Virus record (IMG/VR): IMGVR_UViG_3300000928_000463
Span: 1 to 26,598 of that record
Strand: one strand, 5' to 3'
Source: a virus
DNA length: 26,598 bases
Of this stretch, positions 8,025 to 15,514 are shown one piece after another. The notes beneath the pieces were generated by a model. That model worked only from the letters and a program-made list of their open reading frames with translations, was not told where the DNA came from and searched no databases. The position numbers and the translations under genes are program-made. Position 1 is the stretch's first letter, and each line of letters opens with the position of its first letter.

Positions 8025-8264
8025 TTAGAATAAGGTGATCACGATAGTTTCTTGAGTATAACTTGTTATGTCATAATCTCGGAATCCCATGTCCCACACA
8101 ATGTCTTTAATGTCATACTCCCATTCCATAGGATCACCTGCACCGTTTCGGTCAATGGTTGCTTCACCCTGTCCAAAACCATTAATGCCTGCGTACCTAA
8201 CGCTATAACCTAGACGTTCTACTTCGTCCATAAAGGCATCTAATTCTCTTTGTGTTACTTGCAT
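8025..8264 (-). CDS. Small acidic array protein 3, unknown
   Basis: A 79-residue protein starting MQVTQRELDAFMDEVERLG, with about 16 Asp/Glu against 6 Arg/Lys, the least acidic of the set. It opens with an amphipathic helix, then a Gly-rich part (YAGINGFGQGEATIDRNGAG) and an acidic aromatic part (MEWEYDIKDIVWDMGFRDYD), ending ETIVITLF. Its leader is the only variant copy of the common junction (ACAACACGGAT). No family is recognised. Confidence 0.7.
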   Translation of the reverse strand: MQVTQRELDAFMDEVERLGYSVRYAGINGFGQGEATIDRNGAGDPMEWEYDIKDIVWDMGFRDYDITSYTQETIVITLF

Positions 8265-8275
8265 ATCCGTGTTGT

Positions 8276-8506
8276 TTAGTATTCAATCAGTCTTTCATCA
8301 CCACCGTTCCGCAAAAACCAATCTTCCCATTCTCTATCTAAAAGCAATTCTCTTTGATTTAATTGCCAAACAAATTCAGGTTCGTTTACATCATAGTTAT
8401 ACGCAAAAAATGTTTCTAGAATTGACTCCGCTTCATAGCTATTTCTACCAAAATAATCATTGACTAAATCATATAACTCGCTCCAACTCCTAGGTGTACT
8501 ATCCAT
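8276..8506 (-). CDS. Small acidic array protein 2, unknown
   Basis: A 76-residue protein starting MDSTPRSWSELYDLVNDYF, with about 18 Asp/Glu against 6 Arg and no Lys. It appears all-helical and aromatic-rich (VWQLNQRELLLDREWEDWFL). It begins after a conserved junction and ends in TAC TAA at the next. It has no Cys and no membrane segment. No family is recognised; the DVNEPEFVWQLN stretch may be a useful search seed. Confidence 0.7.
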   Translation of the reverse strand: MDSTPRSWSELYDLVNDYFGRNSYEAESILETFFAYNYDVNEPEFVWQLNQRELLLDREWEDWFLRNGGDERLIEY

Positions 8507-8517
8507 ATCTCTGTTGT

Positions 8518-8763
8518 TTACAAATAATCAATCTCAACGTCTGGCTCCTCGTTTGCCAAATCTTCCATAACCTCAACGAAAAATGCTTCCTCGTCGAAAT
8601 CCAGGTTTACAGTGATTTCAACTAATCTACGCATATCGCCTTCGTCAGCATCGACATAACCATAATCATCAATGTAAATATCTAAATCATCTTCGCCTGC
8701 ATCTCTTTGGTCCAGGTAATCGTGTACCTCATTAAATGGTAAACCTTTAATTTCTACTATCAT
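8518..8763 (-). CDS. Small acidic array protein 1, unknown
   Basis: An 81-residue protein starting MIVEIKGLPFNEVHDYLDQ, with about 28 Asp/Glu against 4 Lys/Arg, the most acidic of the array. It has a long acidic middle (AGEDDLDIYIDDYGYVDADE) and an acidic helix near the end. Such a charge density is typical of DNA mimics such as Ocr or ArdA and unusual for ordinary phage proteins. It follows the ArdA-like gene by 17 AT-rich bases (no common junction) and is linked to protein 2 by the first conserved junction. No family is recognised. Confidence 0.7.
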   Translation of the reverse strand: MIVEIKGLPFNEVHDYLDQRDAGEDDLDIYIDDYGYVDADEGDMRRLVEITVNLDFDEEAFFVEVMEDLANEEPDVEIDYL

Positions 8764-8780
8764 AATAATTTAATTTATTC

Positions 8781-9506
8781 TTAGTATGCTCTAAAGATGT
8801 AACCTCCAATTTCTTCGAAGCCATCGTATCCAAGATCCTTTGCAAATTTCTTGTAGTCAAAGTAATCACTCATCTGATCACCCAGTGCAGATTTTATATC
8901 CCCGACTACATCATAGATATACCATTCAGCTACCTGAGTGTCTGACATTCGCATCATCTCATCATATATAGCTTGGGCTTCTGCTTCAGTGTCATAACGA
9001 TCTTCCCAATCATCCATGATCATTGCATAAATATCACCGTTGGCCTGTAGTGCATAACCAAAAGAATCAAAGTTAAAGTACCGTTCTGCTAGATCCTCAT
9101 CAATTCCAATGTCATCCAGCAATACATACGCATAATCCAGGACGCTATCTTCTTCGCCCTGGTACGCATTTTCCATAAAATCTTTGAAGTCATTGTAGCC
9201 TCCCATATCTGCGGCTGCCTGTACAATTACTTGTGCTGGTACTCCGTAATCCTTTGATACCTCAAATAGCTGTTCGTAATTACGCCATACTGTTTCGTCC
9301 TGATTAATGCTGTATGCTTCATTCTGACTCAGGAAATCCCAGTCTACAATTTCATAATCTACAAATCCTAAACTATCAACCTGGCTTTGGAAATCATCTA
9401 CAAATAGATCCCAGGTACGATACTTTAAAGGCTCAAACATGATGTCCGTGCTGCCTCCTGTCGGTAGGTAGATACGGTACCATACTGTTATATCTGTTCT
9501 GTTCAT
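8781..9506 (-). CDS. ArdA-like antirestriction protein with extra C-terminal half-repeat
   Basis: A 241-residue, strongly acidic protein. Family knowledge: ArdA is a dimeric DNA mimic that blocks type I restriction enzymes and is usually about 165-170 residues. Here VDYEIVDWDF (near 48) matches the ArdA segment EEYAIHDYE, AYQGEEDSVLDYAYVLLDD (near 114) matches its middle, and DLAERYFNFDSFGYAL (near 138) matches its terminal NYIDYQAYGRDL motif. About 80 residues follow, ending in a second version of that motif, DYFDYKKFAKDLG, then GGYIFRAY. The protein is thus an ArdA core plus a duplicated end. It heads the array of eight acidic genes and has its own promoter candidate. It lies in the head module, an unusual place for an antirestriction gene. 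Confidence 0.75.
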   Translation of the reverse strand: MNRTDITVWYRIYLPTGGSTDIMFEPLKYRTWDLFVDDFQSQVDSLGFVDYEIVDWDFLSQNEAYSINQDETVWRNYEQLFEVSKDYGVPAQVIVQAAADMGGYNDFKDFMENAYQGEEDSVLDYAYVLLDDIGIDEDLAERYFNFDSFGYALQANGDIYAMIMDDWEDRYDTEAEAQAIYDEMMRMSDTQVAEWYIYDVVGDIKSALGDQMSDYFDYKKFAKDLGYDGFEEIGGYIFRAY

Positions 9507-9512
9507 TGCTGC

Positions 9513-9541
9513 AATATATCTAATAATGATGTATTAACCAA
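9513..9541 (-). promoter_or_regulatory. Candidate promoter for the ardA-like gene and acidic array
   Basis: On the minus strand TTGGTT (9541-9536) and TATATT (9518-9513) are 17 bases apart. The -35 box overlaps the stop codon of the protease gene. The -10 box ends six bases before the ATG at 9506, so the transcript would begin at or near the start codon. This would allow the array to be expressed independently of the upstream tail genes. No experimental support is visible. Confidence 0.45.
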
Positions 9542-10505
9542 ATTTTTGTTTGTATTTGGCCTTGAGGTAATGACGGTAAAATGTAACCTTCTGCATATCC
9601 AGTTCCACCTTTTCCATTGCTACTACCTCATCGTTTTCTGTTTCAACCTGGGTTTCTTCTACTGCTTCGACCTGACCATCCCATTCAATTAAGACGTTAT
9701 CAAACACCTCTAGTTCAACGCCAGCCTCAGTTTTGTATTTGCCATTTGGCATATCATCTGGGTTACCCTCTGAGTTTATTTGTTTTACAATGCTTCCCGA
9801 TTCAAAGGCCTTATCCTCTGTACTTAAAACAATGCCGTTGTCCAGGGTAATTTCGCTGTAGAAAGTACGCCTACCCATTAGGCTAAGTACCTGTTTCCAT
9901 AGCTTATTTGCCATTGATTGATCAGTACGGCTCAAGCGTTTTTGCGGTTTGCGTTCGCTCATTTCTTCTACGCTGTCGATAAAATAACCTTCAATCGAAA
10001 AGCCACGAATAGATCCGTTTCGGACCTCTTCCCACATCTCATCGTTTGCCACTTGCACCCGTACCATCCAAGTCCCTTTCGGCATTTCCATCCCGTAATG
10101 CTTGCTTTTATCCATAGAAGGTTCTTCTACGATCCAGCTTTCCACTACGTGTACATCTTCAACAGGGCGTTCATGTTCGAACGTATGCGAATTAGTTCGG
10201 CTGTTCATCATGTACATCTCTGAGGCCTGGCGTACTGTAGACTCTGAGAAATAAACGTCGTACTCTTCGCCCGTGTTATCGTCAAACCTTGGGATTTCTT
10301 TTTCAGGAATTAAGGCAGGCCCAATTAGGGTGCGCTTATCCTCCTGAATCGCTGCGAGGCTCAAAGCCAAGGTGTTTTTACCTTTGCTAAAGAACACAAA
10401 ATTCTCTTCGATTGCAGGAAATTTAACCAGGCTAATTGCCTCCACTGGCAATCCCTCGGTTTCATCTCCAATAATCAATTCTACTAGCTTTCTGTTTGCT
10501 CCCAT
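9534..10505 (-). CDS. Head maturation protease, XkdF-like
   Basis: A 323-residue protein. Residues 1-175 follow the pattern of the XkdF-type serine protease: VKFPAIEENFVFFSKGK (28-43), LIGPALIPEKEIPRFDD (60-76), DVYFSES (83-89), then TNSHTFEHERPVEDVHVVES (104-123), DKSKHYGM (132-139) and NGSIRGFSIEGYF (163-175). S170 and H107 or H111 are the likely catalytic residues. The enzyme cleaves scaffold and capsid precursors in the procapsid. The C-terminal half has an acidic tail and a short basic helix at the end, possibly a scaffold-like segment. It lies between tape measure and antirestriction array, with a 20-base leader that resembles the array junctions. Confidence 0.8.
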   Translation of the reverse strand: MGANRKLVELIIGDETEGLPVEAISLVKFPAIEENFVFFSKGKNTLALSLAAIQEDKRTLIGPALIPEKEIPRFDDNTGEEYDVYFSESTVRQASEMYMMNSRTNSHTFEHERPVEDVHVVESWIVEEPSMDKSKHYGMEMPKGTWMVRVQVANDEMWEEVRNGSIRGFSIEGYFIDSVEEMSERKPQKRLSRTDQSMANKLWKQVLSLMGRRTFYSEITLDNGIVLSTEDKAFESGSIVKQINSEGNPDDMPNGKYKTEAGVELEVFDNVLIEWDGQVEAVEETQVETENDEVVAMEKVELDMQKVTFYRHYLKAKYKQKFG

Positions 10506-10528
10506 ATCTATGTATATACTGCTGTTTA
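10506..10528 (-). promoter_or_regulatory. Extended junction element before the protease gene
   Basis: After the tape-measure TAA stop the minus strand reads ACAGCAG, TATATACAT, AGAT and then the protease ATG. Both ends match the array junction (TAAACAACAG and AGATATG), with nine extra TA-rich bases between them. It could be a leader or hold a -10-like box; its likeness to the junctions at 6695-6720 and 7234-8520 suggests a shared origin. Confidence 0.4.
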
Positions 10529-12262
10529 CAAAACTGTTTGCTCCTGTAGCTTAGAGGCCATAGCCATTTGTCCCTGTAGTTGACTTTGTACTACGTAAGC
10601 CTGCATACTGTCTGGCGTATCCAATCTGGCTGGTAACGGTGTTTGGATGTTAGGGCTTGGGCCAAAGCCTGATCGACCAGCCCCACCTCCTCCACCTCCT
10701 CCACCAGTGCTGCCTCCGTTGTATTCCTGGTTTTTGATTTGCTTTACTCTTACCAGGCCAGACGCTACCGCTGCTGCTGCTGCCAATGTGCCCCTTATTG
10801 GTGCCGTAGGATCTGTAGGCACAGGCATAAACTGAGAAGTGTACGCCTTCTGTGCCGAGAAATAAGTGCTAATCAATGCTTCTGCTATGCTCAATTTTTT
10901 CTGTCGATCAAACGCCTGCTTGCTGTCTTTCTCTCCCTTCTTTGTAAACAGGGTGTTTAAACTTTGGATCGTGTCCAGAGTGTTCATGACATTCTGTTCT
11001 TGCAAACTCAATGCTTCTTGTTTGCCTCGTACAATATCTTGATCGGCTTTTAGTGCAGCATCCTTTTCTTTTTGAGCATCGGCTTTTGCTTTTTGAGCAT
11101 CGCGTGTTGCTTGCTCTTCTCTTTTAATCCTGAACTGCTCCGTCAGATCGGCAGTATCCATTTCGTACTGACGTTGCAAAGCCAGTAACTCACCATAACC
11201 AGCTTCTCTTGCATCCAATTCGGCTTTAGCATCTTCGTATTGAAGTTCACGTTTACGCTTCGCCCTGGCTTCTTCATCTTCTATACCTCTGAGTTCCAAA
11301 TCTCGCTGTATGGCCAGCAGTTTAGCAGCCCTAAATTCCGCATCGGCTTCTCTCTTTGCAGCATTTTTATCTCTAACGCGCTGGGCATCATCTTCTGCTT
11401 TCTGTGCGTTGTCATTTGCCCTTAGCTGATAACCTGCACGTTGGTTTTCTAGCTTCAACAACTGCTCTTCTGCCTTTTTTACAGCATCTTCTCCGCTTTC
11501 TTCTACGCCTTTAGGATCAAAAAGCAGATCGCCAATGCCTGTATATAGTCCTGTCGCTAGGTTTGTTTTTTCCGCTAACACTCCAATCCTTACTAAACCT
11601 TCACTTATTAAATCAATAGATGCCAAAACTGCGGCTACAGGAGCAGATACAAACATTAAAAGCCCTGCTACTACATCGCTGGCTTGTTGCGCGGCTGCCG
11701 CCTGTTCCGTTTTCTGCGACTTTAAAGCCTCTAGCATAATTCTTTGCGCTGCGATAGCCTCATCGGTGGCACTCATGCGCATTGCCAAAATCTCTTCTTC
11801 TGTCTTACCCTGTAGCTTTAATATATTTTCCTGGGCTGAAATGTTGTCTAGCTGCTCTTTGCTGGTTGCTACTAACTCCTGGCCGTATTTTACTTGCTCT
11901 TTCGTTTCATCTGTTGCGCTACTAATTGATCCCGATATAGCATCCCAGTTTGCCACTAACTCACCTAATGCCACCACAAGCAATCCCAGGCCCGTAGCTG
12001 CAATGGCACCCTTTAATACAGTGAAACTCTTAGAGAGCCTGCCGATCTGCCGCTGTGCGCCCTTAAAACCCCTAACGGTGCTTTGTAGTCCACGCGGCAA
12101 AAGGCTGCTAAACAGATCCCCAAATTGGGAAAAGTCTTTGCTTGACTTTTTACCGACTCGTTCGGTTTCTTTTCCTAAGTCACGTACAGCCCTAGTAGTT
12201 TTCTTGATCGGGCCTGTAGCCTTTTCAGTGCTAACTATGTTAATGTTCAGCGTGTTCGCCAT
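10526..12262 (-). CDS. Tail tape measure protein
   Basis: A 578-residue protein with the usual tape-measure make-up. It has a basic helical N-terminus, a hydrophobic segment at about 82-103 (AIAATGLGLLVVALGELVAN) and a second at about 197-220 (VVAGLLMFVSAPVAAVLASI). A long charged coiled coil follows from roughly 255 to 430, rich in Ala, Lys, Glu, Gln and Arg. Then come a Gly-rich linker (GGSTGGGGGGGGAG, about 525) and a short C-terminal domain. The tape measure sets tail length and enters the cell envelope during injection. At about 0.15 nm per helical residue this would give a tail near 85 nm, an estimate only. The ATG at 12262 overlaps the 59-residue gene upstream by 23 bases. Confidence 0.85.
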   Translation of the reverse strand: MANTLNINIVSTEKATGPIKKTTRAVRDLGKETERVGKKSSKDFSQFGDLFSSLLPRGLQSTVRGFKGAQRQIGRLSKSFTVLKGAIAATGLGLLVVALGELVANWDAISGSISSATDETKEQVKYGQELVATSKEQLDNISAQENILKLQGKTEEEILAMRMSATDEAIAAQRIMLEALKSQKTEQAAAAQQASDVVAGLLMFVSAPVAAVLASIDLISEGLVRIGVLAEKTNLATGLYTGIGDLLFDPKGVEESGEDAVKKAEEQLLKLENQRAGYQLRANDNAQKAEDDAQRVRDKNAAKREADAEFRAAKLLAIQRDLELRGIEDEEARAKRKRELQYEDAKAELDAREAGYGELLALQRQYEMDTADLTEQFRIKREEQATRDAQKAKADAQKEKDAALKADQDIVRGKQEALSLQEQNVMNTLDTIQSLNTLFTKKGEKDSKQAFDRQKKLSIAEALISTYFSAQKAYTSQFMPVPTDPTAPIRGTLAAAAAVASGLVRVKQIKNQEYNGGSTGGGGGGGGAGRSGFGPSPNIQTPLPARLDTPDSMQAYVVQSQLQGQMAMASKLQEQTVL

Positions 12263-12419
12263 TGCGTAGAATTAAACCCATTTTGTATAGGGTTGGATTG
12301 TTCAACTTATACCTGCCATACCATCGAGCCAGGACGGGATGCCCACTATATATATACGTTTTTGATAATCGTATGCTGTTAGGCACACCATATCCCACTG
12401 CGTTAATCCAATATTTCAT
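12240..12419 (-). CDS. Small basic 59-residue protein between tail protein and tape measure
   Basis: An ORF too short for many gene finders. The ATG at 12419 shares ATGA with the stop of the large tail protein, and the TAA at 12240 lies 23 bases inside the tape-measure gene. The product starts MKYWINAVGYGVPNSIRLSK and is rich in Tyr, Arg, Lys and Asn, with about 9 Lys/Arg against one acidic residue. It has no clear membrane helix. The overlap at both ends and the absence of any other use for this 150-base gap support a real gene. Function is unknown; by position it may be a small tail assembly factor. Confidence 0.6.
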   Translation of the reverse strand: MKYWINAVGYGVPNSIRLSKTYIYSGHPVLARWYGRYKLNNPTLYKMGLILRNGEHAEH

Positions 12420-15400
12420 AGCGGTAAATTGTAGTACATAGTTTCCTCTGGGTTTAGGTTGCCCGTTTCTACTATGGATGGATCAAGATTAAACCATATT
12501 GCCCTTGCTACAGTATCAGCTGTGCCTGATAGCTGCATGGAAGTTGTTTTCATATTAATGAACCAGTTGCCGTTTACATTGGCAGGGCCAGTACATTGCA
12601 CTTCGTAGAAGGAATTATCGCCATCTCTGACTTGAGTTTTTACAATGTCAACACTGCTTGTAACTCCTGCGTCTTTGTTTTCTGCAACGATCTGCGTAGA
12701 TCCAACCGTTCTAGTTACTGCCTTTTGAGAAGGCCCCGTTCTAGTGTTAGCGACGGTGCCTTGAATTTGACTGGTATTTGCTTTGCCAACAGTTCCTGAA
12801 GAACCACCCGTTTCTACAAATACCGCATCAAGTTGCAGATAAACGATCGTATCCAATGGGATTTGAAATAGCTGCTGCTGCGATACATTTCTTGCGCTTA
12901 TTGTTGTAGTTGAAACGCTGCTTGCGGTTAGCTGAATTTCGTTTGTAGTTCCTACAATTCCTTTCTGTGCAAATGGCTCGCTTCTGCTGGCTCTAGGAAA
13001 AGAATGATCTACTGCATTGGGTTGTGCGTTTTCATCCAGGTGACCTGGTTGGTGACTGTCACCACCTACACCACCCCCACCATTACCACCTCCACCGCCT
13101 TCGCCACCACCACCGCCATCATCAGGCGGCCTCCAAAAACAAACTTTTCTTTGTTCGTTCCAAACGTAACCAGCTAAAGTGCAACACGGTTCTGTAGCAT
13201 CAACTGCTGTACCATTAGCATCTACAAAGTTTACTGTGCCGTCAGTATTAAATGTGCCAGGTTGAGCATTACAATCATTACTGATTCTACCTACTGGCTT
13301 GTTGATGACCTTTAGCAGCGTTGCGTTTGCAAGGTCATTGCTGCCTATCACATAGTTGTTAATAGACAATACACGCCAGACGGTACCATCTAAATAAAGG
13401 TTGTCATTAAATCTAAGATTGTATAACTCACTGTAACTCAAGTTGATACGACACGCCATTATACGTGCTTCATCGCTGTAAATCTCATTGAACATCTGCG
13501 ACCAGTACGTATAAAACGCATAGTCCAAAGTTGTTCCTTCTGAAGTCAAGCCGCTAATAAAAGGAGCATTGAAATTATCTGGCCAGTCGTACCCCCAATT
13601 TAAACTCTTTGTACTTAGAGAAACTCCTACTTCGTTAAACTCTGAAAAATACGGGTATGTCGTATACAGCGATCCACCAAATTCAAATTGCGCTCCGTTG
13701 CCTATGCTTTGCAATCCATTGTAGTATGCCAGGACTGGCTTACAACTGGTAAATTCTTTCTGGTACATTTCAGCTTCCGATCCATCTTTCCAACTCCAGA
13801 AACAAGGCAGCAATACATTTGGAACTACACTGCTGCCCGTGTTTTGTATGTTAGAAAACAGTTCCCGATTACGAAGCGGCTGAAATATCTGCTCCGTTTT
13901 ACTGGTGCCTGTGGCAAAGTCATTGGTATTGTGATACGTGTACTTTCCTTTTACCCATCCGAAATTATGCTGCCACCAGGCGTTTGGAAAATCAGCACCT
14001 TCTGCATCACTAAATTCGTACGTCTGTTTTTGTAGCTTGGTAGTTGGTTCAATCTTAATGCTGTCCTGGTCTACTATTTCTGTCCAGTCCTGTAGATCAG
14101 TAGATTCAGCCCACCAATCTTTCCAAGGCTCAATTTGAACTACTGTTGGTGAATCCAACTTTGAAACTATTACCAGGTTGAATCGCTCAATTATTGATTT
14201 CAGCCATTTGTCTACGCTAAATCCAGGGAAGTTTTCTGATACGTCTACAAACTGATTGCTTGAGCCAAAACTTTCAAGGTTGATATTTGTGGTAGCATTG
14301 CTACCCGTAGCTGATACGGTAACCGCATTTGAGGAATTTGTGTGTGCTACATAGAATGTCACTTGATCGTTAGCCTCAAGGCTCAGACTAAACGAATGAT
14401 TGTGAACTGTTTCTGTTTGATTAAATGCTGATGATACCTGATCGTTTACAATCGAATTTCCGTTTATTAATACTTTGACATAAAAATAGTAACCGCCAGA
14501 AGTGGCACCTGCTGTTGTGTTAGTTACGAATGTAGTTGCCACGTTGAACACTCCCTGGTATGGAGCCTGAAATAAACCGTTTTGGATAAGGCCATCAGGA
14601 TCAAAAAACGGGCTGGTACTTTCGTTTGTAAATGCTACGTTGTGCCATACGCTCGCGTCACCTGCTGGCAATAGCAAGTCTTGACTAATGCCTACCCTAA
14701 ACCCGTATGTTACCCTGCCTGTAGCACGTATACGATCCAAGGCCAGAAACATATAAATTTTCTGAGCATCTGCACTTTGCATCCAATTGCTTTGCACCGT
14801 GTAGCCTGCTCGATTAAAAATGTATTCCAACACGTACGTAATACGTACTGCTGGCTTCATATTTAATACGCTCAGGGTAGTATCATTCATACCTATGTCC
14901 ACGATCCCTGAGTTCGTGAAACCTTGATTGTAATAAAAACCTAAGCCCGTTCCTGCCGACTGGCTGTTAAAGCCAAGGCCAGCACCTGAATCTGCTAATG
15001 GGTAAACAATAGTGCCTGCACCTACCGATCCCGTTGTAATGTCGTACGAGGTATCCCAGCTAAGGCGTACGTTTGACCAGTTTAAAGCATGATCCAAATC
15101 AGTGTCTACCAGGCCAGCATCGGTAGTAAACAACTGGTTAAAAGTCATACCCTTTACTAGATCAAAAACCTTAGCGATCTTTTCAAGAACACCAACTTCG
15201 TACCCGTCTTTTACCGCGTGCAGTTGTAAAACGCCTTCCATCATAAGCAGGCCATCTGCGTATATAACCGCTTCTGTTTTCACTAGAGCATCAAACGTTC
15301 CTTCGACTGCATTTGCGTTAAAATAGAAACTAAAGAATTTATCGTTAGCCCTGGAGAACGGCAGTACAAAATTTAGGCTGTGTGGGCTTCTGCTGCTAAA

Positions 15401-15514
15401 AGGTTTTGATGCGTCCCAGTAGCTTATGTTTAGTTCGATTGGAACGCTTGGGCTGTCTAGAAGCACCCGATCCCCTCCTGCCTGTGGAGTTACGTATAAT
15501 TGTACTTCGCTCAT
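12416..15514 (-). CDS. Large tail protein (tail tip / baseplate)
   Basis: A 1032-residue protein, the largest here, starting MSEVQLYVTPQAGGDRVLLD. The N-terminal 600 residues are beta-rich with many aromatic residues, as in tail-tip or baseplate hub proteins. Around residues 765-795 is a Cys segment (EPCCTLAGYVWNEQRKVCFW), a pattern I associate with Bacteroidota phage tail proteins. It is followed by a striking Gly-rich linker (PDDGGGGGEGGGGGNGGGG) and a C-terminal domain of about 210 residues that is Thr/Ser/Val-rich. The linker suggests a flexible joint to a terminal receptor-facing or carbohydrate-binding domain. It overlaps the gene before it by four bases. It probably sits at the distal tail; the exact position is uncertain. 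Confidence 0.7.
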   Translation of the reverse strand: MSEVQLYVTPQAGGDRVLLDSPSVPIELNISYWDASKPFSSRSPHSLNFVLPFSRANDKFFSFYFNANAVEGTFDALVKTEAVIYADGLLMMEGVLQLHAVKDGYEVGVLEKIAKVFDLVKGMTFNQLFTTDAGLVDTDLDHALNWSNVRLSWDTSYDITTGSVGAGTIVYPLADSGAGLGFNSQSAGTGLGFYYNQGFTNSGIVDIGMNDTTLSVLNMKPAVRITYVLEYIFNRAGYTVQSNWMQSADAQKIYMFLALDRIRATGRVTYGFRVGISQDLLLPAGDASVWHNVAFTNESTSPFFDPDGLIQNGLFQAPYQGVFNVATTFVTNTTAGATSGGYYFYVKVLINGNSIVNDQVSSAFNQTETVHNHSFSLSLEANDQVTFYVAHTNSSNAVTVSATGSNATTNINLESFGSSNQFVDVSENFPGFSVDKWLKSIIERFNLVIVSKLDSPTVVQIEPWKDWWAESTDLQDWTEIVDQDSIKIEPTTKLQKQTYEFSDAEGADFPNAWWQHNFGWVKGKYTYHNTNDFATGTSKTEQIFQPLRNRELFSNIQNTGSSVVPNVLLPCFWSWKDGSEAEMYQKEFTSCKPVLAYYNGLQSIGNGAQFEFGGSLYTTYPYFSEFNEVGVSLSTKSLNWGYDWPDNFNAPFISGLTSEGTTLDYAFYTYWSQMFNEIYSDEARIMACRINLSYSELYNLRFNDNLYLDGTVWRVLSINNYVIGSNDLANATLLKVINKPVGRISNDCNAQPGTFNTDGTVNFVDANGTAVDATEPCCTLAGYVWNEQRKVCFWRPPDDGGGGGEGGGGGNGGGGVGGDSHQPGHLDENAQPNAVDHSFPRASRSEPFAQKGIVGTTNEIQLTASSVSTTTISARNVSQQQLFQIPLDTIVYLQLDAVFVETGGSSGTVGKANTSQIQGTVANTRTGPSQKAVTRTVGSTQIVAENKDAGVTSSVDIVKTQVRDGDNSFYEVQCTGPANVNGNWFINMKTTSMQLSGTADTVARAIWFNLDPSIVETGNLNPEETMYYNLPL

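Larger units (their letters stand above)
7234..8520 (-). repeat. Six near-identical intergenic junctions, TAAACAACAGAGATATG
   Basis: The same 17-base unit links successive genes at 8504-8520, 8262-8278, 8011-8027, 7721-7737, 7482-7498 and 7234-7250. Each holds the TAA stop of one gene, an 11-base spacer and the ATG of the next. Five copies are identical; the copy at 8262-8278 has two changes (ACAACACGGAT). The flanking coding sequences are unlike one another, so the identity is confined to the seam. There is no purine Shine-Dalgarno box in it. It may be a standard initiation or re-initiation element, a seam for cassette exchange, or both. Confidence 0.9.

Noticed and set aside
7234-8520. CRISPR-like array (short repeats at near-regular spacing)
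   Set aside because: The repeats are 17 bases and 230-290 bases apart, and each interval is an intact gene; the repeat includes the stop and start codons, so this is not a CRISPR array.
11535-12269. Long plus-strand open frame (244 codons) antisense to the tape measure
   Set aside because: It is a shadow of the coiled-coil gene: low-complexity Ser/Ala/Ile product, no neighbours on that strand, and the minus-strand frame has clear tape-measure features.
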